A stretch of 64,000 nt of DNA from the NCBI RefSeq assembly GCF_945956965.1, contig NZ_CAMFJS010000005.1, forward strand, positions 124,001 through 188,000. Reading direction: 5' to 3'. Source of the DNA: an uncultured Roseateles sp. (GTDB lineage: Bacteria; Pseudomonadota; Gammaproteobacteria; Burkholderiales; Burkholderiaceae_C). The translations under genes and the position numbers were made by a program. This document shows, piece by piece, positions 19,309 to 27,756 of this stretch; position 1 is the first letter of the stretch; each line of letters opens with the position of its first letter. Under the pieces are notes generated by a model, which had not been told where the DNA came from, searched no databases, and worked only from the letters and a program-made list of their open reading frames with translations.

Positions 19309-20163
19309 ATGACGCCTATCGAAGCCCCAGCGACCAATCATTCGGCCCAGCCAACAGCGCCCCCCTCGGCCAGCCCGGCCGAGAACGAGATCCCGGCCGA
19401 CAGCGTTTTCGCCATCCAGCTGCGCACGCTCAGCCTGGCCGCCCCCTTCCATTGGTTGGCCTTGGGCTGGCGCGACTTCAGGCGTGCGCCCCTCATCGGC
19501 GCTTTTTACGGCCTGTGCTTCATGCTGATGGGCTGGGCGCTGGTGGCGGTGTTCAAACATGCGCCGGTTTACACCCTTGCGCTGTCGGCGGGCTTCTTGC
19601 TGGTGGGGCCGCTGACCTGCCTGGGTCTCTACCAAGTCAGCTACCGCCTGGAAGTGGGTGAGACACCGCGCTTGCTGGACTCGCTCACCGTCTGGCGGCG
19701 CCGCACCGGGCAGTTGGCCATCTTCGGCTTTGTGCTGCTCATTCTCGAAATGCTGTGGGCACGCTCGGCCCTGGTCGTGTTTGCGGTGAGCTTCAACGGC
19801 ATGCCCGATTTCGCAGGCTCGCTGAGCAAATTGGTGGACAGCCAGAACCTCGGCTTCATCGTGGCCTATGTGGCCGTGGGCGGCTTGTTCGCCGCGCTGA
19901 TCTTTGCCGTTAGCGTGATCTCCATGCCCATGCTCTTGCACCGTGAGACCGACGCCATCAGCGCCGGCCTCACCAGCATGCGCTTGGTGCTCACGCAAAT
20001 GGGCGTGATGCTGGTCTGGGGCGCGGTGATCACCGTGCTGGTGGTGCTGGCCCTGCTGCCTGGTTTTGCCGGCCTGATCCTCGTCGGCCCGCTGCTGGGC
20101 CACGCCAGCTGGCATGCCTACCGCGAGGCGGTGGTGGACAGCCCGCCGCCCAAGCAGGCCTGA
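19309..20163 (+). CDS. DUF2189-family integral membrane protein
   Basis: 284 residues. A short disordered Ala/Pro-rich N-terminus is followed by RTLSLAAPFHWLALGWRDF, typical of DUF2189. About six hydrophobic segments then run through the rest of the chain, with GPLTCLGLYQVSYRLE and SVISMPMLLHRETD between them. Members are found widely in alpha- and betaproteobacteria next to respiratory or unrelated genes, and no function is established. Near the end of the reading frame is GPLLGHASWHAYREAV. Confidence 0.85.
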   Translation: MTPIEAPATNHSAQPTAPPSASPAENEIPADSVFAIQLRTLSLAAPFHWLALGWRDFRRAPLIGAFYGLCFMLMGWALVAVFKHAPVYTLALSAGFLLVGPLTCLGLYQVSYRLEVGETPRLLDSLTVWRRRTGQLAIFGFVLLILEMLWARSALVVFAVSFNGMPDFAGSLSKLVDSQNLGFIVAYVAVGGLFAALIFAVSVISMPMLLHRETDAISAGLTSMRLVLTQMGVMLVWGAVITVLVVLALLPGFAGLILVGPLLGHASWHAYREAVVDSPPPKQA

Positions 20164-20310
20164 GTGCAGGGCGCGGCCGGTGATGCCAAGGACCAACGAT
20201 TTGCGGAATTAGGCCGCAGGCGAGCCGAGACGCAAGCCGATGGCAAGCCGGCCACGCCACAATGTCGCCTAGCGCCCATTGACCGCCTCCCGCCGCCCCA
20301 TTCAACGTCC

Positions 20311-21879
20311 ATGCTCGACTTTTCCTGCCTGACCCACTACGACTGGCTCGATGTGCCCATGTGGGTCTTCGACCAAGAGCGTATGCGCAATGTCTGGGCC
20401 AATGCCGCAGCGCTGCGCTTCTGGCAGGCCGAGAGCGCCGAGGCCTTTTTGTCGCGCAGCCATACCGACACCGCCGAGGCCGTGCGCGAACGCCTGGCCG
20501 TGACCGCGGCCGACCATGCGCAGGAAAAAATCGTGCGCGAGCAATGGACGCTCTACCCCAAGGGCGTGCCCACCACCGTCATGCTGGTGTCGCGGGGTAT
20601 CCGCACGCCGGACCGCCGTCAGGTCATGCTCTTCGCTGCCGACTCGCTGGCCAGCGGCGAAGACTTAGGCCTGCGCCGTGGCGTCGAAGCCTTGCAGCAC
20701 ACCTCGGTTCGCATCGCCGTGTTCAGCTTGAAGGACGGCAGCTTTTTGATGCGCAACCCCGCTGCGGCCCTGGCCTTCAAGAACGATCACAGCGGGCCCG
20801 GGCTCAAGCCCAGCGACTTCGGCAGCGTATTCCTGGACCTGGCGGATGCGGCCAAGATATTCGCCCAGGTGCAGGCTGGGCATAGCTTCAAGGACGATGT
20901 GGAGTTGCTGACTGAGCAAGGCCGCTGCTGGCATGCCGTCAACGCCCGCCCCATGCGCGACCCGGTGACTGGCGAGCAGGTGCTGCTGCTGAATGCCCGC
21001 GATATTGCCGACCTCAAGGCCAGCCAGGCCGCGCTGGAAGTGGCCCGCGAAGTGGCCGAGGCTGCCAGCCTGGCCAAGAGCAGCTTTCTGGCCAATATGA
21101 GCCACGAAATCCGCACCCCCATGAACGGCGTGCTGGGCCTGACCGAGCTGGTGCTGCAGACCGAGCTGGATGACAAGCAGCGCCGCTTCATCGAGCTGGC
21201 CCATAACTCCGCCAAGGGGCTGATGGTCATCATCAACGACTTGCTGGATGTGGCCAAGATTGAATCCGGCCGCGTCATCATTGAGCAAGCACCCTTCTCA
21301 CTGCACGATTGCTTGCGCGAGGCCTTGCACCCGCTGCTGCTGCAGGCGCATGAAAAAGGCATTCAGCTCAATGCGCGCGTGCAGCCGGGCGTGCCTCAGC
21401 ATGCGGTGGGCGACGCCTTACGCCTGCGCCAGGTGCTCGTCAATCTGGTGGGCAATGCCCTCAAGTTCACCGAGAACGGCGAGGTGCGGGTGGAAATCCA
21501 GCGCGTGGATAGCAATGACAGCAGCAATGAAAGCAAGGATGCTGACGGCAGCCAGGATAGCGAAGCCCAATCTGCGACAAGCGCCTCAGCCAGCAAGCCC
21601 GACCCCGATCTGCTGCGCCTGCGCTTTGCCGTGCATGACACCGGCATCGGCATGACGCACGATCAGATCGCGCATATTTTTGAGCCCTTCACCCAGGCCG
21701 ACGGCAGCATCACCCGCCGCTTTGGCGGCACCGGCCTGGGCCTGACCATCGTGCAACGCCTGGTGCTGCTGATGGGCGGTCAGGTGCAGGTGGAAAGCGC
21801 CGCAGGGACCGGCTCCTGCTTCAGCTTTGAGGTCCCGTTGCGGCGCGCGCCCAGCCCCGCAACGCCGGCAAGCAACTAA
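20311..21879 (+). CDS. Soluble PAS-domain sensor histidine kinase
   Basis: 522 residues with no membrane segment. Two PAS-like modules occupy about residues 1-120 and 120-240; the first contains the [21 protein letters not shown] segment split around residue 20. HisKA has phospho-acceptor His265 in [13 protein letters not shown]. The HATPase has [21 protein letters not shown] and [10 protein letters not shown] Ser/Asp-rich insertion (about residues 405-430) sits inside the ATPase domain between the N and G1 boxes. There is no receiver domain and no adjacent response regulator. I chose the ATG at 20311 over a GTG 147 bases upstream because PAS resemblance begins there. It ends five bases from the convergent QOR gene. 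Confidence 0.9.
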   Translation: MLDFSCLTHYDWLDVPMWVFDQERMRNVWANAAALRFWQAESAEAFLSRSHTDTAEAVRERLAVTAADHAQEKIVREQWTLYPKGVPTTVMLVSRGIRTPDRRQVMLFAADSLASGEDLGLRRGVEALQHTSVRIAVFSLKDGSFLMRNPAAALAFKNDHSGPGLKPSDFGSVFLDLADAAKIFAQVQAGHSFKDDVELLTEQGRCWHAVNARPMRDPVTGEQVLLLNARDIADLKASQAALEVAREVAEAASLAKSSFLANMSHEIRTPMNGVLGLTELVLQTELDDKQRRFIELAHNSAKGLMVIINDLLDVAKIESGRVIIEQAPFSLHDCLREALHPLLLQAHEKGIQLNARVQPGVPQHAVGDALRLRQVLVNLVGNALKFTENGEVRVEIQRVDSNDSSNESKDADGSQDSEAQSATSASASKPDPDLLRLRFAVHDTGIGMTHDQIAHIFEPFTQADGSITRRFGGTGLGLTIVQRLVLLMGGQVQVESAAGTGSCFSFEVPLRRAPSPATPASN

Positions 21880-21884
21880 GGCTT

Positions 21885-22892
21885 TTAGACCAGCAAGATG
21901 CCACAGCCCACCGTCTTGCGGGCTTCCATATCGCGGTGCGCTTGCACCACCTCGGCCAGCGGATAGCGCTGCTCCACGGGGATCTTGACCTGGCCGCTGA
22001 GCACCATGGCGAACAAGTCGTCAGCCATCAGCTGGCTGCTTCCACGCGTGGCCAGATGGGTGAATAACGTCGGCAGGGTCACATAAAGCGAACCCTTGGC
22101 CGCCAGCGTGCCCAGGTTCAGCGGCGGCGCCATGCCCGAGGCATTGCCAAAGCTGGCCAGCAAGCCAAAGGGCGCCAGGCTGTTGAGTGAGCCTTCCCAG
22201 GTATCCGCGCCCACCGAGTCGTACACCACTTTGACCCCGCGGCCGCCGGTGATCTCACGCACCTGGCTGGCGAAGTCGGGCTCCCGCCGGTAGTTGATGA
22301 CATGGCTCGCCCCGGCCTGCAGCGCCAGCGCGCATTTCTCATCCGATCCGGCCGTGCCGATCAATTGCAGCCCCAGGGCCTTGGCCCATTGGCAAGCGAT
22401 CAGCCCCACGCCACCGGCGGCCGCATGAAACAGCACATGGTCGCCGGCCTGCAAGCCACCCTGCGGCAGGGTGCGGCGCAAGAGGTATTGGGCCGTCAGG
22501 CCCTTGAGCATCATGGCCGCGCCGGTTTCAAAATCGATGGCATCGGGCAGCTTGCACACCGAGCGTGCCGGCAGCACCCGCGCCGTGGCGTAAGCCCCGG
22601 GTGGCGGGCTGGCATAGGCGGCGCGGTCGCCCACGGCCAGATGCGTCACGCCCTCGCCTACCGCCTCCACCACGCCCGCGGCCTCCATGCCAAGGGCGGC
22701 AGGCATGGGCAGCGGGTAGCTGCCGTTGCGGTGATAGATGTCGATGAAATTCAGCCCGCAGGCCTTGTGCCGGATGCGCACTTCGCCGGGGCCGGGCATG
22801 CCGGTCTCCACCGCCACCAGCTTCATTTGCTCGGGGCCGCCGACTTGGTCTATGCGCACGACCTGCTCGGTGCTGGTCCAAATACTCGTCAT
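21885..22892 (-). CDS. Quinone oxidoreductase-like MDR enzyme
   Basis: 335-residue medium-chain dehydrogenase/reductase of the zeta-crystallin/QOR type, which reduces quinones or enones with NADPH. Features are the N-terminal GroES-like half with ACGLNFIDIYHRNG, the NADPH-binding motif AAAGGVGLIACQWAKALG and VVYDSVGADTWEGSL. The structural and catalytic zinc ligands of alcohol dehydrogenases are absent, as expected. I chose the ATG at 22892 as the start of family similarity; the longer frame adds an unlikely Arg-rich leader. It forms a leftward group with the SDR and transporter genes upstream. Confidence 0.92.
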   Translation of the reverse strand: MTSIWTSTEQVVRIDQVGGPEQMKLVAVETGMPGPGEVRIRHKACGLNFIDIYHRNGSYPLPMPAALGMEAAGVVEAVGEGVTHLAVGDRAAYASPPPGAYATARVLPARSVCKLPDAIDFETGAAMMLKGLTAQYLLRRTLPQGGLQAGDHVLFHAAAGGVGLIACQWAKALGLQLIGTAGSDEKCALALQAGASHVINYRREPDFASQVREITGGRGVKVVYDSVGADTWEGSLNSLAPFGLLASFGNASGMAPPLNLGTLAAKGSLYVTLPTLFTHLATRGSSQLMADDLFAMVLSGQVKIPVEQRYPLAEVVQAHRDMEARKTVGCGILLV

Positions 22893-22989
22893 GGTGTCGG
22901 CCCTTTCAAATGTGTGGCGGAAGAATGCGCCATCCTGCCAGGATTGCGCGCTTCGCGCCGAGAGTCGCGCCATGCTGATGCCCAGTCGG

Positions 22990-23778
22990 CTAGAACGCCC
23001 CGGGGTAGGCGCCGCCGTCCAGCAAGATGTTCTGGCCGGTCAGATAGCTCGCCTGCGCGCTGCACAACATGGCGCAAATGGCGCCGAATTCCTCCGCCGT
23101 GCCAAAGCGTTGGGCCGGGATGGCCGCGCTGCGCTTGGCTGCGGCCTGGGCCACGTCCATGCCGCTTTTGGTCGCGCCGACGGCAATGTTCTTCTGCAGC
23201 CGTTCGGTGTCAAAAGCACCGGGCAGCAGATTGTTGATGGTGACATTGCGCCCGGCCAAGCCCGGTTGGCGCGCCAGGCCGGCCACAAAGCCGCTCAAGC
23301 CCGAGCGCGCGCCATTGGACAGACCCAGGATGTCGATGGGCGCCTTGACCGCCGCCGAGGTGATGTTGACCACCCGGCCAAAGCCGCGCGCAGCCATCGC
23401 ATCCACCGTGGCCTTGATCAGCTCGATGGGCGTCAACATATTGGCGTCCAAGGCGGCCAGCCAGTGTTCGCGCTGCCAGTCGCGGAAGTCGCCGGGCGGC
23501 GGGCCGCCGGCGTTGTTGATCAAGATGTCCACCTGCGGGCAGGCGGCCAGCGCGGCCGCGCGGCCCTCGGGCGTGGTGATGTCGCCCACCACAGCACGCA
23601 CTTCGACAGCGGGGTTCAAGCCCCGCAGCGCCTCGGCCGTGGCCTGCAAATCGGCCGCGCCGCGGGCGGTGATCACCACATTCACGCCTTCGGCCACCAG
23701 GCTTTGCGCGCAGCCGCGCCCCAGCCCCTTGCTGGCGGCGCACACCAGCGCCCAGCGCCCTTGCAGACCCAAATCCAT
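22990..23778 (-). CDS. SDR-family protein with atypical active site
   Basis: 262 residues with the short-chain dehydrogenase fold: CAASKGLGRG in place of the usual TGxxxGxG, NNAGGPPPG, VVNITSAAV and a C-terminal LLDGGAYPG. The catalytic Tyr-x-x-x-Lys is not present; the corresponding stretch reads LGLSNGARSGL. This pattern fits the BKR-like SDR subgroup (cd05344 type) known to lack a perfect tetrad. It may be a non-classical reductase or a binding protein. It is four bases from the DMT transporter gene upstream, so the two are co-transcribed. Confidence 0.88.
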   Translation of the reverse strand: MDLGLQGRWALVCAASKGLGRGCAQSLVAEGVNVVITARGAADLQATAEALRGLNPAVEVRAVVGDITTPEGRAAALAACPQVDILINNAGGPPPGDFRDWQREHWLAALDANMLTPIELIKATVDAMAARGFGRVVNITSAAVKAPIDILGLSNGARSGLSGFVAGLARQPGLAGRNVTINNLLPGAFDTERLQKNIAVGATKSGMDVAQAAAKRSAAIPAQRFGTAEEFGAICAMLCSAQASYLTGQNILLDGGAYPGAF

Positions 23779-23782
23779 GGCA

Positions 23783-24736
23783 TTACCTCCAACGCGTCAA
23801 AAGCCACACGCCGCCCAGCACCAGCAGCGTGCCCGCGGCCACCATGGGCGTGAAGGGTTCCCCCAGAATCACCACGCCCATCAAAATCGTCGACATGGGG
23901 CCGATCATGCCGGTCTGCGCCGCCAGCGTGGCGCCCAGCCGCTCAATCGCCATCATCACCATCAGCACCGGCGCAAACGTGCAGGCCGTGGCATTGAGCA
24001 CCGACAGCCAGATCACCTCCGGCGCCACCGCGCCCAAGCTGCCCAGCGGCCGCAGCAGCACAAACTGGCCGATGCACAAGACGCAGGCCACGGTGCTGGC
24101 GAGGCCCGTCAGGCGCATCGCCCCCAGGCGCTTGACCTCCTCACCGCTGAACACCAGATAGAGCGCATAACTCACCGCGCTGCCGAACACCAGGGCCGCG
24201 CCCAGCAGCACATGGGCGCCTTGCAAATGCAATTCCTGGCCGAACACCAGCAGCACACCCGAATAGCTCAGCGCCAGGGCCAGCAACTGCCGCGTGCTCA
24301 CGCGCCGCTTGAACAGCACCCAACCCAGCAGCAGCACGATGGTGGGGTTGAGGTAGAGAATCAGGCGCTCGAAACTGGCGCTGACATAGGCCAGGCCCGC
24401 GAAATCCAACATGCTGGCCAGGTAATAGCCCGAGAAGCCCAGGCCCAGCACGGCGATCCAGTCACGCCGCGTCAGCGCCCGCTTGCCGCGCCCGGCCCAC
24501 CAGGCCAAGGCCACAAACAAGGGCAGCGCGAACAGCATGCGCAGCATGATGAGCGTGACCGCATCAACACCATGCCGATAGGCCAGCTTGACGATGATGG
24601 CCTTGCCCGAAAAGGCCACGGCGCCCAAGCTGGCCAGCACAAGCCCGGGCCAAATCGGTTTCGGGTGGGAGGGAACGGGGGCGGAAGCCGGGGCCGGAGC
24701 GGGCGCCGGATCGGGCGCGTTGGAAGCAGAACTCAT
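23783..24736 (-). CDS. EamA/DMT-family transporter
   Basis: 317 residues with ten predicted membrane helices in two EamA repeats, after a Pro/Ala-rich cytoplasmic N-terminus of about 25 residues. Characteristic segments include AFSGKAIIVKLAYRHG in helix 1 and GPMSTILMGVVILGEPFTP near the end of the second repeat. Members export amino acids, metabolites or drugs; the substrate cannot be read from sequence. It is the first gene of the leftward DMT-SDR pair. Confidence 0.9.
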   Translation of the reverse strand: MSSASNAPDPAPAPAPASAPVPSHPKPIWPGLVLASLGAVAFSGKAIIVKLAYRHGVDAVTLIMLRMLFALPLFVALAWWAGRGKRALTRRDWIAVLGLGFSGYYLASMLDFAGLAYVSASFERLILYLNPTIVLLLGWVLFKRRVSTRQLLALALSYSGVLLVFGQELHLQGAHVLLGAALVFGSAVSYALYLVFSGEEVKRLGAMRLTGLASTVACVLCIGQFVLLRPLGSLGAVAPEVIWLSVLNATACTFAPVLMVMMAIERLGATLAAQTGMIGPMSTILMGVVILGEPFTPMVAAGTLLVLGGVWLLTRWR

Positions 24737-24880
24737 TGCACTGCATTCTAGAAGTCAGCCCTGCGCCCTGCTCGGCGGCGCTCGCCAAGACCCTTCTTGG
24801 CTGAACGAGTCAGCCTTTGCGACTTTCCTCGCTGGCTCGCTGGCGCGAAGCGCTATTGCACGGCCCTTCGCGCCGCGAGC

Positions 24881-26092
24881 TCAGGCCTGCTTAGGTAGCA
24901 AAGGCGCGCCCAGCAAACGCATCATCAGATCGCGCGCCGAGCGAATCTCCGCACCAAAGGGCAAGGCCCCGGCGCCGCGGAAGAACAAACCCTTGGCGAC
25001 ATCGCCGCGCAGCGCTGCGGCGAGCTGGTTGTCGATGCAGAACTGGCCCCAATCCTTGAAACCATCGCGCAAGCCGCATTGCGCCAGGCAATCAAAAGCC
25101 TTGGTGCAACGGCTTTTCACCTGCGCCACGGCCTGCAGCTTGGGCGCGGCGCGCAGATAGTTGCGCAACCAGGGCGTGTTCACCGCGCGGGCGGGCAGAC
25201 CGGCCACGCTGGTGAACTCCACCAAGTCCGCATCGCTGGCCTGGGCCAGCACTTGTTTGAAGGCCTCGTGGGCATCGCAATCGCTGGTCACGGCGAAAGG
25301 CGTGCCCAGTTGCACACCGGCCGCACCCAGGGCTTGCAGGCGCTGAATGTCCTCGAAGCTGCGCACACCACCGGCCACGATCAGGGGGATCTTGCCGGCC
25401 AGGCCGGCCTTCTCGAAATAGGCCAGGCATTCGGGAATGACCCGCTCAAAGTCAAAGCGCGGATCGTTCAAATCCTCCACCTTGGCCGCGCCCAAATGGC
25501 CGCCGGCCAAGCGCGGGTGTTCGATCACGATGGCGTCGGGCAAGCGCTGCTTGCGCTCCCACTTGCGCACGATGAGCTGCACACCGCGAGCATCGCTGAG
25601 GATAGGAATCAGCGCCACCTCAGGATGATCCACAGCCAGTTCCGGCAGATCCAGCGGCAGGCCCGCGCCCACCACCACGGCGTCAATGCCGCAAGCCAGC
25701 GCGCGTTTGATGGTGGGCGCGTATTCGCTCACTGCACGCATCACATTCAGGGCCACCAGGCCGCGGCCGCCGCTGCGCTCACGGGCGCCAGCGATCTCAC
25801 GCTCCAGCGCAATCAGGTTCACTTCATCGATCAAAGCCTTGGCGGCAGCGCCGGCGCTCTGCCCTTCCGTGCGAGCCATCAAATCGGGATGATGGCGGCG
25901 CAGATCCACCGAGCTCAGCGTGCCCACACCGCCCAGTGCGGCAACACTGCCAGCCAGACGCTGAGCACTCACGCCAACCCCCATGCCGCCCTGCACCACC
26001 GGCAACAAGCGCCGCCCTTTGAGCATCAGGGGCGCCAAGCCGCTGCGTGCAAACAAGGGCTCAAGATCAGGGGCAATGGCGTTCGAATTCAT
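24881..26092 (-). CDS. Nitronate monooxygenase-family flavoprotein
   Basis: 403 residues with the FMN-dependent TIM-barrel of nitronate monooxygenase and 2-nitropropane dioxygenase-like enzymes. Near the N-terminus is LLPVVQGGMGVGVSAQRLAG; the FMN-phosphate region PLIVAGGVRSFEDIQRLQALGAAGVQLGTPF is seen in two blocks. A Cys-containing C-terminal extension (TKAFDCLAQCGLRDG) is typical of a distinct clade. The start at 26092 (MNSNAIAP) is chosen over one 27 bases upstream. Physiological role probably detoxification of propionate-3-nitronate or a related anion (family knowledge). Confidence 0.87.
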   Translation of the reverse strand: MNSNAIAPDLEPLFARSGLAPLMLKGRRLLPVVQGGMGVGVSAQRLAGSVAALGGVGTLSSVDLRRHHPDLMARTEGQSAGAAAKALIDEVNLIALEREIAGARERSGGRGLVALNVMRAVSEYAPTIKRALACGIDAVVVGAGLPLDLPELAVDHPEVALIPILSDARGVQLIVRKWERKQRLPDAIVIEHPRLAGGHLGAAKVEDLNDPRFDFERVIPECLAYFEKAGLAGKIPLIVAGGVRSFEDIQRLQALGAAGVQLGTPFAVTSDCDAHEAFKQVLAQASDADLVEFTSVAGLPARAVNTPWLRNYLRAAPKLQAVAQVKSRCTKAFDCLAQCGLRDGFKDWGQFCIDNQLAAALRGDVAKGLFFRGAGALPFGAEIRSARDLMMRLLGAPLLPKQA

Positions 26093-26422
26093 GAGGTCGG
26101 CGGGTCGAAAAATTGGCAAGCCGCCACACTAAGCCCCTCAGCAGCGGCATTAGTTGACAAAAATCACGGCCAGCGCAAACGCACTGTGCAAATTCCCCTT
26201 TGGTGCTGACAGGCGCGACCGATAGCTGCTGCGTCAGGGGCTTGACGCGCACATCAAAAAGACCGGTCAACGGCCATGGCGTCAAGGGGAGAAACGGTTC
26301 TAGCAACAAGCGGTCTTGCGGACCGCCGCGCTAATTCGGTTTGTCCCGCCCAAGCAGCGCAACGCATCAAATGGTGGGTTGCGGCGTAGTGGAAACAAAC
26401 GAATTGCGCCCGAAGGACTTTG
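26093..26422. other. Divergent intergenic region between nitronate monooxygenase and diguanylate cyclase genes
   Basis: About 330 bases with no convincing gene. It must hold the promoters of both divergent genes. A TTGACA hexamer at 26154-26159 has no good -10 partner at normal spacing. A small hairpin (GCGGTC/GACCGC, five-base loop) lies at 26310-26326. No repeat or mobile-element remnant is seen. Confidence 0.5.
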
Positions 26423-27487
26423 ATGAGATACCCAGACAGCATGTCGCGTAGCGCCGAACATTTGCGCGCCGCTCTCCCGCTGATGACTCGCCAACGCACC
26501 GCCCTGCATCCGATCAGTTACGCCGTTTGGTACGAATTCGTCACCAGCCGAAATCTCCCGCTCAACCAGGCGCTGCTGGCGCAAACGCGCGACGGCGCCA
26601 CCCTGGATGAGGCACAAACCTGGGAGCTCTACCGCCAGCACATTGGCGACGGCATGAAGGCCGATGAGATCGCCAAGGCCAAGCAGATCGGCGAAGGCCT
26701 GTCCAAGGTGCTGGACCACATGGCCGTTACCGCGGCGGAAGCCGGCCAGGAAACGGCGCGCTTTGATGATTCGCTAGGCACATGGGTGGAGCAATTGCTC
26801 GCCGGGCCGAGCGAGCAGACCCAGTCCGAAGTCTTGCGTGAATTGCTCAGCGGCTCGCGGGAAATCCGCGCCGCCATGGCGGTGCTGCAAACCCATCTGA
26901 GCCACAGCCAGCAAGAGATCGACAGCCTGCGCAAGGAAGTGCAAAAGGCGCGCGGCGAAGCGCTGGTGGACGCGCTGACCGGCCTGCCCAACCGGCGCGC
27001 CTTCGACCAGCAATTGAGCGCCTGCATGGCCGAGCAGCATCAGCGGGGCAGCGGGCCAAGCACACCGGCCAATGCCATGGCGCCCTGCCTGCTGCTGGGC
27101 GATATCGACTTCTTCAAGCGCATCAACGACAGCTTCGGCCACAGCTTCGGCGATCAGGTTTTGCGCGCCGTGGCAAGAACCCTGCAATCAACGCTCAGCG
27201 ACGGCGCCTTGGCCGCGCGGGTGGGTGGCGAGGAATTTGCCATCCTGCTGCCCAGCAGCAGCCTGGACCAGGCCCAGCGCCTGGCCGAGAACCTGCGCAG
27301 CAAGGTCGCAGCCGGGCGCATCCGCCGCGGAGAACGCGTGCAAGAAGCTGAGAACGTCACGATCTCTTTGGGCGTGACCCGGTTGGCCGCAGGCGAAAGC
27401 GCCGCTGACTTTTATGGCCGCGCCGACCGCGCCCTCTACGCGGCCAAGCATGGAGGTCGCAATCGAATTGCCGCGTTGGCGCACTGA
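26423..27487 (+). CDS. Diguanylate cyclase (GGDEF)
   Basis: 354-residue soluble protein. The N-terminal part (about residues 1-185) is mostly helical, with a coiled coil just before the catalytic domain. The GGDEF domain contains DALTGLPNRRAFDQ and the active-site GGEEF at residues 268-272, so it should make cyclic di-GMP from GTP. The RxxD product-inhibition site normally five residues upstream is absent, so feedback inhibition is not expected. The ATG at 26423 follows GAAGGA; a TTG directly before it is less likely. Confidence 0.92.
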   Translation: MRYPDSMSRSAEHLRAALPLMTRQRTALHPISYAVWYEFVTSRNLPLNQALLAQTRDGATLDEAQTWELYRQHIGDGMKADEIAKAKQIGEGLSKVLDHMAVTAAEAGQETARFDDSLGTWVEQLLAGPSEQTQSEVLRELLSGSREIRAAMAVLQTHLSHSQQEIDSLRKEVQKARGEALVDALTGLPNRRAFDQQLSACMAEQHQRGSGPSTPANAMAPCLLLGDIDFFKRINDSFGHSFGDQVLRAVARTLQSTLSDGALAARVGGEEFAILLPSSSLDQAQRLAENLRSKVAAGRIRRGERVQEAENVTISLGVTRLAAGESAADFYGRADRALYAAKHGGRNRIAALAH

Positions 27488-27530
27488 TCGATTGATGGCC
27501 GTGCCATTCCCCATACGGTAAAAAGAACAA

Positions 27531-27562
27531 GGCGGGGGCGCTCGGTACAGGGCGCCCCCGCC
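27531..27562. terminator. GC-rich hairpin, probable weak terminator
   Basis: An eleven-base perfect stem (GGCGGGGGCGC with its complement) around a ten-base loop, 43 bases after the diguanylate cyclase stop. There is no T-run to its right; the A-rich bases to its left would give a U-tract only for leftward transcription. Confidence 0.5.
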
Positions 27563-27715
27563 GCGTTGCCTGCCCGGCACAAAGCCCTTACGCGAACGGA
27601 AAAACCAAAGCGCCAAGCCCGTCACTTGCCCCTACACTGGCGGCATCGCGCAAATGTGCTTCCTCGACCGGCCATGACGCTTTACCACCTGCCCTTCTCC
27701 TGCTCCTCAAGCCAG

Positions 27716-27737
27716 CTTGATCGGCAGTCCGATCAAG
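27716..27737. promoter_or_regulatory. 22-bp inverted repeat just upstream of a kinase start
   Basis: Nine-base perfect arms (CTTGATCGG/CCGATCAAG) separated by four bases, ending 19 bases before the ATG of the HAMP kinase. It could be an operator overlapping the transcription start or a hairpin in the leader that affects translation. Confidence 0.45.
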
Positions 27738-27756
27738 TCGTGATTTAGGTCCAGCC

